NCBI GenBank assembly: GCA_037384425.1
Contig: JARROA010000004.1
Span: 106,348 to 170,347 of the forward strand
DNA from: Thiodiazotropha sp037384425
Lineage (GTDB): Bacteria; Pseudomonadota; Gammaproteobacteria; Chromatiales; Chromatiaceae
Direction: 5' to 3'
DNA length: 64,000 nucleotides
Shown: positions 17,595-25,823 of the stretch, piece after piece
How the letters are laid out: every line of letters starts with the position of its first letter
Numbering within the stretch: the stretch's first letter is position 1
Program-made: the position numbers and the translations under genes
Notes under the pieces: generated by a model
Told to the model about the DNA's origin: nothing
Database searches by the model: none
The model's input: only the letters and a program-made list of their open reading frames with translations

Positions 17595-19100
17595 ATGCAT
17601 CCCGCCGGACAGGTCATCGAGTCGCGTCTTCAACACCTTGAAACCCATCTTGAACAGGAAAACCCCATTCTCCTGAGTACGGTTCGCAGCTTCCGCACCC
17701 TCGATGATGTCGCCTTCCGACTCGGTCTGTTGAGCGGAGACAACTCCTTTGCCACCCAGATTCCCTGGTGGCCGTTGATCTCGATCCTGGGGACCTTCTC
17801 GGCGGGCAAATCGACTTTCATCAACCACTATATCGACTACACCCTGCAGCGATCCGGCAACCAGGCCGTGGACGACAAGTTCACCGTCATCTGCTATAGC
17901 AAGGAGGCCACCGCCCACGCCCTGCCGGGTGTCGCCCTCGACTCGGACCCCCGCTTCCCCTTCTATCAGATGTCCGACGAGATCGAGAAGGTGGCCAAGG
18001 GAGAAGGCGAACGCATCGACGCCTACCTGCAGTTGAAAACCTGCCCCAGCGAGAAGCTGCGCGGCAAGATCCTGATCGACTCCCCCGGATTCGATGCCGA
18101 CGCGCAGCGCACCTCCACTCTGCGCATCACCGACCACATCATCGACCTCTCGGATCTGGTGCTGGTCTTTTTCGACGCGCGCCACCCGGAGCCGGGCGCC
18201 ATGCAGGACACCCTCAGCCATCTGATCGAACGTACCATCCACCGCAACGACACCGGTAAGTTTCTCTACATTCTCAACCAGATCGACACCACCGCCCGGG
18301 AAAACAATCCCGAGGACGTGATCGCCGCCTGGCAGCGGGCGCTCGGCGAGCGAGGCCTCACCGCTGGCCGTTTCTACGCCATCTACAATCCTGACGCCGC
18401 TGTGCCGATCGAGGACGAGGCACTGCGCAACCGTTTCGAATCGAAACGTGATATCGATCTGAAAGAGATCCACAACCGCATGGAAGAGGTCGAGATCGAA
18501 CGCGCCTACCGCATCGTCGGCGCTTTGGAGAAGACTGCGCGGGATATCGAGGAGCGCAGCGTACCGTTGATCAAGACCACCCTGGGCCGTTGGCGCAAGC
18601 GGGTGCTGTGGGGAGACGGCATCGTGATGGGACTGTTGCTGGTCGTGCTGCTCGGCCTCACCGTCAATGCCGGTTACTGGCAAGGCTTCAGGTTTGCGCC
18701 ACCCTGGCTGGAGAGCGGCTTCAGCTCTCCCCTGCCCTGGGTCCTGCTGGGACTGCTGGTTGTCGCCCTGCTCGGTATTCACTTCGGGATCAGAATGCTC
18801 GCGGCCCGCAGCCTGCTCGGAGGTGTGCGCAGACAGGCGACCAAAGCGGGGTTGAAGGGGGCACCCGCCGACGCCTTCCTGCGCAGCGTCAAGCCCTGGC
18901 GATCGATCTTTCGCAAGCAGCCTGCGGGTTGGGGTCGCAAATCGCGTCGCCAGCTGCGCGAGGTGCTGCAGGCGACCGACACCTACATCCAGACCCTCAA
19001 TGATCAGTTCACCAATCCGTCGGGTACCGAAAAACTGCTGGAGCCGGAGTCTGCGGTGGCGCAAGAGCCGGCAATGGAAACGGAGCGGGAGACGACCTGA
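17595..19100 (+). CDS. Dynamin-superfamily GTPase with two C-terminal membrane segments
   Basis: This 501-residue GTPase has an EHD/dynamin-like N-terminal G domain. The P-loop GTFSAGKST is at residues 66-74, a switch/G3 motif DSPGFD at 162-167, and a G4-like NQID at 228-231. A helical region precedes two hydrophobic helices (about 340-360 and 380-398), then a basic segment and an acidic tail. The layout is that of a membrane-anchored bacterial dynamin-like protein, which may remodel or tether membranes; its cellular role is unknown. The ATG at 17595 follows AGGAGTGAGTCAACC. It stands alone on its strand and converges on the diguanylate cyclase. Confidence 0.85.
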   Translation: MHPAGQVIESRLQHLETHLEQENPILLSTVRSFRTLDDVAFRLGLLSGDNSFATQIPWWPLISILGTFSAGKSTFINHYIDYTLQRSGNQAVDDKFTVICYSKEATAHALPGVALDSDPRFPFYQMSDEIEKVAKGEGERIDAYLQLKTCPSEKLRGKILIDSPGFDADAQRTSTLRITDHIIDLSDLVLVFFDARHPEPGAMQDTLSHLIERTIHRNDTGKFLYILNQIDTTARENNPEDVIAAWQRALGERGLTAGRFYAIYNPDAAVPIEDEALRNRFESKRDIDLKEIHNRMEEVEIERAYRIVGALEKTARDIEERSVPLIKTTLGRWRKRVLWGDGIVMGLLLVVLLGLTVNAGYWQGFRFAPPWLESGFSSPLPWVLLGLLVVALLGIHFGIRMLAARSLLGGVRRQATKAGLKGAPADAFLRSVKPWRSIFRKQPAGWGRKSRRQLREVLQATDTYIQTLNDQFTNPSGTEKLLEPESAVAQEPAMETERETT

Positions 19101-19202
19101 AGGCCGACCGTGGGGTCGCCCTCAAGCTCCGCACCTGCCTGAATCTCTGGAAAATAGGGTCCTGTCTACCGCATCCTGTCAGCGGCCGGCATAGCGACCA
19201 GC

Positions 19203-20390
19203 CTAGGTTTGAGTAAAGACCCGACGGGTGTTGCGTCCCTGCCGTTTGCCGTCGTACATGGCGCTGTCGGCCTGGGCGTAAAGCTGGTCGACCAGTATGT
19301 GTATGGGGTCCTGCCGATCGGCCTCCGGATTGTAGCCGCTGATGCCGATACTGGCGGTCAGTTTCAGATTTCCGACCTGTGGACCGAACTCCAGTCGCGC
19401 CAGGCGCTCCTGCACCCGTTGCGCCATCAGGTCCGCGCCTTCGATACCGCTCTCCGACAACATGATGACGAACTCCTCGCCGCCGACCCGGGCGACCAGG
19501 TCGCCGCCACGCGCCTCCTGGCGTATCACATCGGCAATGGCACAGAGCACCTTGTCGCCCATCACATGTCCCCATTCATCATTGATCTGCTTGAAATAGT
19601 CCACATCCAACAGCATCAGGCTGCATAACTGCTGATGACGCCGGGCACGTGCCAGTATCCCCTCGGCTTCAGCGAAAAAATAGCGCCGATTGTTGAGGCC
19701 GGTCAGCTCGTCGATGGTGGAGAGCTGTTCATAGCGTTTCTGCAGGTCTTCTGCCTGCTGCAACGCCTTGCGTAACTCCTGGGTGCGCTGCTCGACGGCA
19801 ATCTCCAGATCGTGCAGCATGCGATAGTTGTGCAGAATCTGGCCCAGGCTGCTGCAGAAAAGGCTCAGCGTGTGCTGCTGCCAGGGCTCGAAGTACTCCG
19901 GCAACGGGTGGGAGGCATTGAGCACCGCCAACACCCGGTCCCCCATCTTGATCGGCGCACTGATCAGAGAGCCGGGTTGCTCCGCGCCACTCCTGGGGTC
20001 GGACACGAAGTCCTGGTTCTGGGCACAGTTTCGGCAGTACTGCATCTGACCCGTGTCAAAGGCAATGCCGGCAATGCCTTCTCCCGGGGCGAAGGTCGTA
20101 CTGACCCGGCGCGACTGCAACTCATGGACTCCGGTGAGGGTCTCGTGTGACTCGGTCATATTGATACCGGCCACGCAAACGAGACGCCCCTGATCCGGCA
20201 CGAAGATCGAACAATTCTCCACGTTCTGATAGCGAATCAGTTCGCCCAGCGCCTTCTTTATCAAGCTCTCCTCGTTCACATCGTCGAGGTTGATTTGAGA
20301 CAGGGCCCGCAGGGCCGACAACGAATCGAGCAGACTGAAAAAGCGCTCTCTGAGATCCATCGAGGTCTGATTGAAGGAGAGATCCACCAT
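19203..20390 (-). CDS. GAF-GGDEF diguanylate cyclase
   Basis: This 395-residue cytoplasmic enzyme makes c-di-GMP from two GTP. The N-terminal sensory region (about 35-190) looks like a GAF domain and contains cysteines at about 119 and 122 (CRNC). A coiled coil (193-222) then leads into a complete GGDEF domain (225-390). The active-site motif is GGEEF at 303-307. An allosteric inhibition site RGGD at 294-297 sits five residues upstream, so product feedback is expected. Its start lies 5 nt after the stop of the HDOD gene on the same strand, suggesting one transcript and a shared pathway. Confidence 0.93.
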   Translation of the reverse strand: MVDLSFNQTSMDLRERFFSLLDSLSALRALSQINLDDVNEESLIKKALGELIRYQNVENCSIFVPDQGRLVCVAGINMTESHETLTGVHELQSRRVSTTFAPGEGIAGIAFDTGQMQYCRNCAQNQDFVSDPRSGAEQPGSLISAPIKMGDRVLAVLNASHPLPEYFEPWQQHTLSLFCSSLGQILHNYRMLHDLEIAVEQRTQELRKALQQAEDLQKRYEQLSTIDELTGLNNRRYFFAEAEGILARARRHQQLCSLMLLDVDYFKQINDEWGHVMGDKVLCAIADVIRQEARGGDLVARVGGEEFVIMLSESGIEGADLMAQRVQERLARLEFGPQVGNLKLTASIGISGYNPEADRQDPIHILVDQLYAQADSAMYDGKRQGRNTRRVFTQT

Positions 20391-20395
20391 AGCAG

Positions 20396-21238
20396 CTACT
20401 TCACCATCAGATCGGCAATGCTGTGCAGCTCTTCATCCCGCAGACGACACTGTGCCTCGATTTCCGCCAATGCGGTTTCAGTAAGGCCGGGGAGCATCCC
20501 CAGTTCCCCGGAGGGATCCTGATCCTGGCCTGCCCGCGCGCTCACCCGATCGGCCGCCAGGGACACCGCAGCCACCTCGCAGGCACTGTCGTCGCGTACG
20601 GACAGCGCCACCACCTTCACCACCACCGGCGGAAGATGCCAGCGGTCGGTGAGCCAGGCTCCGGCCTCCCGACTGCTGATACCGACGAGTTCCGTCTCCA
20701 ACCGGCGTGGATCCGAAGGTGTCTGACGCAGTTGTGCGATCACCTTGGCGTAGTCCTCGGGAAACAGATGCACCAGGACCAGCGTCCCGATATCGAAGAG
20801 CAGACCGGCGAGATAGACGCTATCCAGATCGGGTTGTTTTGAGGCGACAACATGACGACAGAGTTCACGCGACATCAGCGCAGTCGCCAGGGAACGGAAC
20901 CAGTAGTTTTCGAGGTCGAATCCCTGACACCTGGTCGTGTCGAAGACGCCGCTGAGGGCGATACTGAAGGCCAGACTCTTGACCATGTTGAGACCCAGCA
21001 CCCGGATGATCGCCTCTTCCACGGTATGAATCGGCGTGACCTGTCCGAAGTAGGCCGAATTGGCGACACCCAGAATACGCGCGGTGACGGTGGGGTCCTG
21101 ACTGATAACCCTGGCCAGCTGTGCCAGCGAGCAATTGTCGTCGGAGAGGATTTCCAACAGACGCGCAGCGGTCGCCGAAAGCGGCGGCAGCTGTTTCAGC
21201 AGGAGTATCTGCTGCTTGGCTTGAGTGGCGCTCTGCAT
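20396..21238 (-). CDS. HDOD domain signalling protein
   Basis: This 280-residue cytoplasmic protein is dominated by an HDOD domain (about 10-210): LPPLSATAARLLEIL, ISQDPTVTARILGVANSAYFG, IHTVEEAIIRVLGLNMV and the LAGLLFDIGTLVLVHLFP region. HDOD proteins lack the catalytic HD pair and act as regulators in chemotaxis, pilus or c-di-GMP pathways. The start at 21236-21238 is chosen because AAGGAG lies about 10 nt upstream. The open frame continues another 48 codons through a strong hairpin that is more likely leader. It forms an operon with the GGDEF gene. Confidence 0.88.
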   Translation of the reverse strand: MQSATQAKQQILLLKQLPPLSATAARLLEILSDDNCSLAQLARVISQDPTVTARILGVANSAYFGQVTPIHTVEEAIIRVLGLNMVKSLAFSIALSGVFDTTRCQGFDLENYWFRSLATALMSRELCRHVVASKQPDLDSVYLAGLLFDIGTLVLVHLFPEDYAKVIAQLRQTPSDPRRLETELVGISSREAGAWLTDRWHLPPVVVKVVALSVRDDSACEVAAVSLAADRVSARAGQDQDPSGELGMLPGLTETALAEIEAQCRLRDEELHSIADLMVK

Positions 21239-21292
21239 CAGGAAAAGTCTCCTTTCTCTCAGGAATTTAGCGGCATGGGAAGGCCGATCTTT

Positions 21293-21322
21293 AACCCCCG
21301 GCAAGGATGCCGGCCGGGGGTT
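21293..21322 (-). promoter_or_regulatory. Perfect 10-bp hairpin in the HDOD gene leader
   Basis: AACCCCCGGC at 21293-21302 pairs perfectly with GCCGGGGGTT at 21313-21322 across a 10-nt loop. It lies 55 nt upstream of the HDOD start. Neither strand has a following U-run, so it is not a standard terminator. It may be a structured 5' leader. Confidence 0.5.
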
Positions 21323-21413
21323 ACGAGTTTCGACTAAAGCCGAAAAGTCACTATCCAGCACACTGCAAAAGCCAGATGACAATAGCCTGACAAAAAGGCT
21401 TCAATCTTATTTC

Positions 21414-21428
21414 GTGTATTTGATACAC
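21414..21428. promoter_or_regulatory. Palindromic candidate NrtR operator
   Basis: GTGTAT-TTG-ATACAC is a perfect inverted repeat of 6-bp arms around 3 nt. It sits 54 nt upstream of the Nudix-wHTH gene that precedes nadA. Its placement suggests autoregulation by the encoded NrtR-like protein; binding is inferred. Confidence 0.5.
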
Positions 21429-21482
21429 TAACCCTGATGCCAACCCCATATCCGTTATCTTCCTCGCATTTGGAATCACATC

Positions 21483-22163
21483 ATGCAGTCGCGTGAGACC
21501 TACTGCTATGCCTATCCCCATCCCGCAGTGACCACCGACGTGGTCCTTTTCACACTGCGAGACGGCGTACTCAGTGTGCTTTTGATCGAACGCGCCAATC
21601 CGCCCCACCAGGGCATGTGGGCGCTACCGGGCGGATTTCTGGAGATCGACGAAGACCTGGAGACCTGTGCCAAGCGTGAACTGCAGGAGGAGACCGGCAT
21701 CGAGGGCGTCTATCTCGAGCAGCTCTACACCTTCGGTGCGCCCGATCGCGACCCCCGGGAACGCATCATCAGTGTCACCTACTTCGCCCTCACCCGTTCC
21801 GACACCCTGCAGCCGAGAGCGGCCAGCGACGCTGCCCGGGTGGCCTGGTTTGCGGTGACCGAACCGCCCGAGCTGGCCTTCGACCACGCCGACATCATTC
21901 GCCTGGCCCATCAGCGATTGGTGGCCAAGCTGAACTATTCGACCATCGCCTTCCAGCTGCTGCCGAAGACCTTCACACTCAGTCAGCTGCAGTCAGTCTA
22001 CGAGGTCCTGCTCGGCGAGCCGCTGGACAAACGCAACTTCCGCAAGGCCATGCTGGCCCGTAGCATCCTGCGCGAGACCGGTGAGTTCGCCCGTAGCGGC
22101 AACCACCGCCCGGCCAAGACCTACCGAGTGATCAATCCCGCCCGGGTGGAAATCATCAAATAA
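21483..22163 (+). CDS. nrtR: NrtR-like Nudix protein with C-terminal winged-helix domain
   Basis: This 226-residue protein has a Nudix domain (about 10-150) followed by a winged-helix region (about 155-220: FTLSQLQSVYEVLLG...LDKRNFRKAMLA). That arrangement defines the NrtR family, which represses NAD synthesis or salvage genes and responds to ADP-ribose. The Nudix box is fully intact (G51-x5-E57-x7-REL-x-EE-x-GI ending at 73), so hydrolase activity may remain, unlike in many NrtR members. It lies 22 nt upstream of nadA on the same strand. This strongly supports a role in controlling quinolinate/NAD synthesis, probably with autoregulation through the palindrome at 21414. Confidence 0.85.
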   Translation: MQSRETYCYAYPHPAVTTDVVLFTLRDGVLSVLLIERANPPHQGMWALPGGFLEIDEDLETCAKRELQEETGIEGVYLEQLYTFGAPDRDPRERIISVTYFALTRSDTLQPRAASDAARVAWFAVTEPPELAFDHADIIRLAHQRLVAKLNYSTIAFQLLPKTFTLSQLQSVYEVLLGEPLDKRNFRKAMLARSILRETGEFARSGNHRPAKTYRVINPARVEIIK

Positions 22164-22185
22164 TGCAAACCGCAAAGAGACAACC

Positions 22186-23250
22186 ATGAGCCTCCAATCA
22201 CTGAATCTGCCCACCATCCTGGTTCCGGAACACCCCCATTGGCCCGAGCTCTCCGCTGAAGAGAAGTCGGCAATGAAGGCCCGCATCAAGGAAAAACTGA
22301 AGGCGATGAATGCGGTCCTGGTGGCCCACTACTACACCGATGCCGACCTGCAGGAGCTGGCGGAGGAGACTGGTGGCTGCGTCGCCGACTCCCTGGAAAT
22401 GGCCCGCTTCGGCGCTGCCCAGGCGGCCGCTACCCTGGTGGTCTGCGGAGTGCGCTTCATGGGCGAGACGGCGAAGATCCTGAACCCGGAGAAGCGGGTG
22501 ATCATGCCCGACCTGGGGGCCACCTGCTCCCTCGACGAGGGCTGTCCGGCGGATCAGTTCAGCGCCTTCTGCGATGCCCATCCCGACTACACCGTGGTGG
22601 TCTACGCCAACACCAGCGCCGAGGTGAAGGCGCGCTCCGACTGGGTGGTGACCTCGGGTATCGCCCTACCGGTGATCCAGCACCTGGCCGCCCAGGGCAA
22701 GAAGATCCTGTGGGGTCCCGACCGTCACCTCGGCAGCTATGTCCAGCGCATCACCGGCGTTGAGATGCTGTTGTGGCCCGGCTCCTGCGTGGTTCACGAG
22801 GAGTTCAAATCAGTGGCCCTGGAGCGGATCCGGCGGCTGCACCCGGACGCCGCCGTACTGGTGCACCCCGAATCCCCAGAAAACGTGATCGAGCAGGCCG
22901 ACGTGGTGGGCTCCACCACCGCCCTGATCAAGGCGGTCGCGGAGATGGACAACAAGGAGTTCATCGTCGCCACCGACGGCGGCATCTTCTACAAGATGCA
23001 GCAGATGGCGCCCGACAAGGTGCTGATCGAAGCCCCCACCGCCGGTGAGGGCGCGACCTGCGTCAGCTGCGCCCACTGCCCCTGGATGGGCATGAACGCG
23101 CTGCAGAATCTGCTACAGGTTCTTGAGCAGGGCGGCAACGAGATCGAGATCGATCCGGCCATCCGGGAGCGGGCGGTGGTGCCGATCCAACGCATGCTCG
23201 ACTTCGCCGCCAGGCAGGGCATCGGCATGAAAGACAAGGGCAACGCCTGA
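22186..23250 (+). CDS. nadA: Quinolinate synthase NadA
   Basis: NadA condenses iminoaspartate with dihydroxyacetone phosphate to quinolinate in de novo NAD synthesis, using an oxygen-sensitive [4Fe-4S] cluster. At 354 residues it has the usual length. Cluster ligands expected from the E. coli enzyme are present: Cys114 (ATCSLDEGC), Cys201 (PGSCVVHEE) and Cys298 in the C292-x2-C295-x2-C298 motif. Other family blocks are VLVAHYYTDADLQ, ETGGCVADSLEMA and GPDRHLGSYV. It follows the NrtR-like gene by 22 nt and is probably cotranscribed. nadB and nadC are not in the window. Confidence 0.97.
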   Translation: MSLQSLNLPTILVPEHPHWPELSAEEKSAMKARIKEKLKAMNAVLVAHYYTDADLQELAEETGGCVADSLEMARFGAAQAAATLVVCGVRFMGETAKILNPEKRVIMPDLGATCSLDEGCPADQFSAFCDAHPDYTVVVYANTSAEVKARSDWVVTSGIALPVIQHLAAQGKKILWGPDRHLGSYVQRITGVEMLLWPGSCVVHEEFKSVALERIRRLHPDAAVLVHPESPENVIEQADVVGSTTALIKAVAEMDNKEFIVATDGGIFYKMQQMAPDKVLIEAPTAGEGATCVSCAHCPWMGMNALQNLLQVLEQGGNEIEIDPAIRERAVVPIQRMLDFAARQGIGMKDKGNA

Positions 23251-23305
23251 ATCGAACGACTCCCTACGGCAAACTCCCCGAAGGCGGCGGGCGCCCCCCG
23301 CCTGC

Positions 23306-23860
23306 CTACCAGGGCATGAAGTCCATCGGCCGTCCCATTTGATTGATGTCCCGGCTCATGACACCGGTGTTCAGGGTCATCGCCCGCATCGCCTGCGTCA
23401 TTTCGAGCAGGTTGCCGGTCATCACGCCGATGTCCTGTTTCATGCTGCCGACGTTGACAGCCAGGGAGGCAATGTTGCCGTCCATGGTCTCGATGTGCGA
23501 TTCCATCTTGTCGACGCGATCGACCAGCACGGTGATCTGCTGGGTCATGGTGGCGATATTCTCCGTCAACTGCCCCATGTGCTCCGACATCGAATGCAGA
23601 TTGCTCTCCATCTGGGGATCGACCTGCTGGGTCAGCTGATGCATGTCGCGGGTCACGTTGTAGATGAGATAGAAGCCGGAAAGGCCGAGAATGCCCACCA
23701 CCAGCAGCATCGGATAGATCATCCGCTCCCAGCGCGACAGGCTGCGATCGAAATTCTTGAAGAAGTTGGATAGGGTGATCTCCAGCTTGACCATCGCCTT
23801 CTGTTCGGGCGAGAGGCTCTTGTATTCAGGCGAGAAGGTGCGTGGATCTTTTTCGAACAT
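23306..23860 (-). CDS. Single-TM coiled-coil protein with C-terminal RPM...PW motif (paralogue B)
   Basis: This 184-residue protein starts at the ATG at 23858-23860 (MFEKDPRTFSPEYK); the longer open frame upstream has no family-like sequence. The membrane entry RWERMIYPMLLVV leads into one TM helix (about 47-68, ending GFYLIYN). A regular Met-rich coiled coil of about 100 residues follows, and the chain ends MGRPMDFMPW. It is a paralogue of the protein at 7009-7530. Function is unknown. The periodic M-x(6)-I/V pattern suggests a long parallel coiled coil, probably periplasmic, with a conserved terminal PW that could be a docking tag. Convergent with nadA. Confidence 0.75.
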   Translation of the reverse strand: MFEKDPRTFSPEYKSLSPEQKAMVKLEITLSNFFKNFDRSLSRWERMIYPMLLVVGILGLSGFYLIYNVTRDMHQLTQQVDPQMESNLHSMSEHMGQLTENIATMTQQITVLVDRVDKMESHIETMDGNIASLAVNVGSMKQDIGVMTGNLLEMTQAMRAMTLNTGVMSRDINQMGRPMDFMPW

Positions 23861-24111
23861 CGGCGTTGCTGTCTCCGAATGGGGCCGGCCAATGCAGTGA
23901 GACAGGAATGCCTCTCCCGGGCCGGAATGGTCTTTACTCTGGATTGTCTTATTTCTTATCGCTGTCCAATTTGAGTATAGCCGTCCGCCTATCAGTGGTT
24001 TGCAAAATAGACAGGAGGGTACCCCGACCCGACCGGTTGTCGAGCCGCAGCTCCCTTGTACCACCCACGAGCTGGGTTACACTGGAGGGCAACGGCATCG
24101 GATCCAGGCCC

Positions 24112-24984
24112 ATGAGTGATTTCATACTGAACAATGAACAGGCCATTCGACTCAGCGCCTTTCTCGGCATCTTTGCCGTCATGGCCTTGTGGGAAGTCGC
24201 CGCGCCACGCCGGCAACGACTCATCCCGCGCCTGCAGCGCTGGACCGGCAATCTGACGCTGGTGGCCCTGAACACGCTGCTGTTGCGGCTGTTGTTCCCC
24301 GCCGCGGCCGTCGGCATGGCGGCCTTTGCCGAAGAACGGGGATGGGGTCTGATGAACTATCTGGCATGGCCCCTCTGGCTACAGCTGCCGCTGTCGCTGT
24401 TGCTACTCGATCTGGTGATCTACCTGCAGCATGTGATGGTGCATGCGGTACCGGCACTCTGGTTGCTGCACCGGGTGCACCATGCGGATCCGGAGTACGA
24501 TCTCACCACCGGCGCCCGCTTCCACCCCATCGAGATCATCCTCTCGATGGTGATCAAGATCGCCACCATCGCCGCCCTCGGGCCGCCGCTGGTGGCGGTG
24601 GTGCTGTTCGAAGTGATCCTCAACGCCATGGCCATGTTCAACCACGCCAATATCGAGCTGCCCGCCGCCATCGATCGCCGTCTGCGCTGGTTGATCGTCA
24701 CCCCCGACATGCACCGGGTACACCACTCGATGGAAGCCGACGAGACCAACAGCAACTTCGGTTTCAACCTCTCACTCTGGGACCGTCTGATGGGAACCTA
24801 TCGCGAGCAGCCGCGCCTGGGCCAGCTCGGTATGCAGATCGGCATCTCCAGCCTGCAGGACCCACGCATCACCACCCGGCTCGGCGGCATGTTGCGGATC
24901 CCCTTCATCCGCACCCATGATCATTACGCCATCAACCAGCGCGATTGGGACCATAACCCGCGTGAAGGAGACACCTCATCATGA
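24112..24984 (+). CDS. Sterol desaturase/fatty acid hydroxylase superfamily protein
   Basis: This 290-residue integral membrane protein has about four or five TM segments. It carries the histidine clusters that bind a di-iron centre: QHVMVH (about 105-110), LLHRVHH (about 119-125), FNHANIE (about 182-188) and HRVHHSM (about 203-209). These define the superfamily, which hydroxylates or desaturates lipids or other hydrophobic substrates. The actual substrate is unknown. The ATG at 24112 is preferred because upstream in-frame codons do not resemble the family. Its stop overlaps the next gene's start (ATGA), indicating translational coupling. Confidence 0.88.
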   Translation: MSDFILNNEQAIRLSAFLGIFAVMALWEVAAPRRQRLIPRLQRWTGNLTLVALNTLLLRLLFPAAAVGMAAFAEERGWGLMNYLAWPLWLQLPLSLLLLDLVIYLQHVMVHAVPALWLLHRVHHADPEYDLTTGARFHPIEIILSMVIKIATIAALGPPLVAVVLFEVILNAMAMFNHANIELPAAIDRRLRWLIVTPDMHRVHHSMEADETNSNFGFNLSLWDRLMGTYREQPRLGQLGMQIGISSLQDPRITTRLGGMLRIPFIRTHDHYAINQRDWDHNPREGDTSS

Positions 24985-25802
24985 GTCTCGACACCTACGA
25001 CGTCTATTTCTCCGGCGCCACCCTCAAGGACGCCGACCGTGCCGAGGCCAAACGCAAGGTCGGCGCCATATTCAAACTCGAGGGGGAGAAGCTGGAGCGC
25101 CTGTTCAGCGGCAAGCCCATACCCATCAAGCGGGGCGTGGACATGGACCAGGCGGTGAAATACCGGGTCGCCTTCAGAGACGCCGGAGCATTGGTGGATA
25201 TCGTTCCCGCCGGACAACCGGCGCCCGATCCCGCCACACGGCCAAGCCCACCGCAACGCCCCGCCGCGCCAGCCAATACCGCCGCCGCGACAACGCCCCC
25301 GCCCGGCCCTGCAGAGACCCCGGCTGAGCCCACGGGTGCAGGATTGTCCCTGGCCGAAGGTCCCATGAACCCGCCGCCGCAACCACCCGCCGAGCCGATC
25401 AGCGTGCCCGACTACGGACTCTCGGCGGCCAATGATTTCAATCTCAGCGACTGCGCGCCCCCGGTGGAAGCGGCACCCGTACCCGATATCAGTGCCCTGG
25501 ACCTGGAAAAGACTGGCAGTATCCTCGACGAATCTGCAGACCCGGAACCGCTGGAGATCGACACCGAGGCGCTAGAGCTCGATGCGCCCGGCACCCCCCT
25601 GATTGAACCAGGAGAGACGCCCGAGCCGGCCATCGACACCACGGCGCTGAGCATGTCGGAACCCAACGAGGGCAGCCTGGAGGGGTATCAGAAACCGGTC
25701 GAGCCGGCGCCGCTGCCCACCACCGATCACCTCCATCTGGAAGAGGCGAAGGAGCGTCCCAAATCGGAGGGCAAGGCAAAGTTCGTCATCGCCGACGACT
25801 GA
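24981..25802 (+). CDS. Hypothetical protein with conserved N-terminal domain and Pro/Glu-rich tail
   Basis: This 273-residue protein has no signal peptide. Residues 1-75 form a small globular domain (YDVYFSGATLKDADRAEAKR, IFKLEGEKLERLFSGKPIPIK, YRVAFRDAGALVDIVP). I have seen similar modules at the N-terminus of other gammaproteobacterial proteins but cannot name the family. Residues 80-270 are disordered, very rich in Pro, Ala, Glu and Asp, and end in KAKFVIADD. The start overlaps the stop of the hydroxylase-like gene by 4 nt, so the two are coupled and perhaps functionally linked. Confidence 0.75.
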   Translation: MSLDTYDVYFSGATLKDADRAEAKRKVGAIFKLEGEKLERLFSGKPIPIKRGVDMDQAVKYRVAFRDAGALVDIVPAGQPAPDPATRPSPPQRPAAPANTAAATTPPPGPAETPAEPTGAGLSLAEGPMNPPPQPPAEPISVPDYGLSAANDFNLSDCAPPVEAAPVPDISALDLEKTGSILDESADPEPLEIDTEALELDAPGTPLIEPGETPEPAIDTTALSMSEPNEGSLEGYQKPVEPAPLPTTDHLHLEEAKERPKSEGKAKFVIADD

Positions 25803-25803
25803 T

Positions 25804-25820
25804 CCGCCGACGCTCGGCGG
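25804..25820. terminator. Hairpin between convergent genes
   Basis: CCGCCGA and TCGGCGG form a perfect 7-bp stem with a 3-nt loop in the 21-nt gap between two convergent genes. There is no U-run on either side, so termination strength is uncertain. Confidence 0.4.
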
Positions 25821-25823
25821 TGG

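Noticed and set aside
17589..19064. 491-codon minus-strand open frame opposite the dynamin-like gene
   Set aside because: It mirrors a GTPase gene with complete G motifs and has no recognisable features of its own.
20396..21382. Longer HDOD protein starting at 21382
   Set aside because: The extra 48 codons include a perfect hairpin and have no domain character, while a good Shine-Dalgarno precedes the ATG at 21238.
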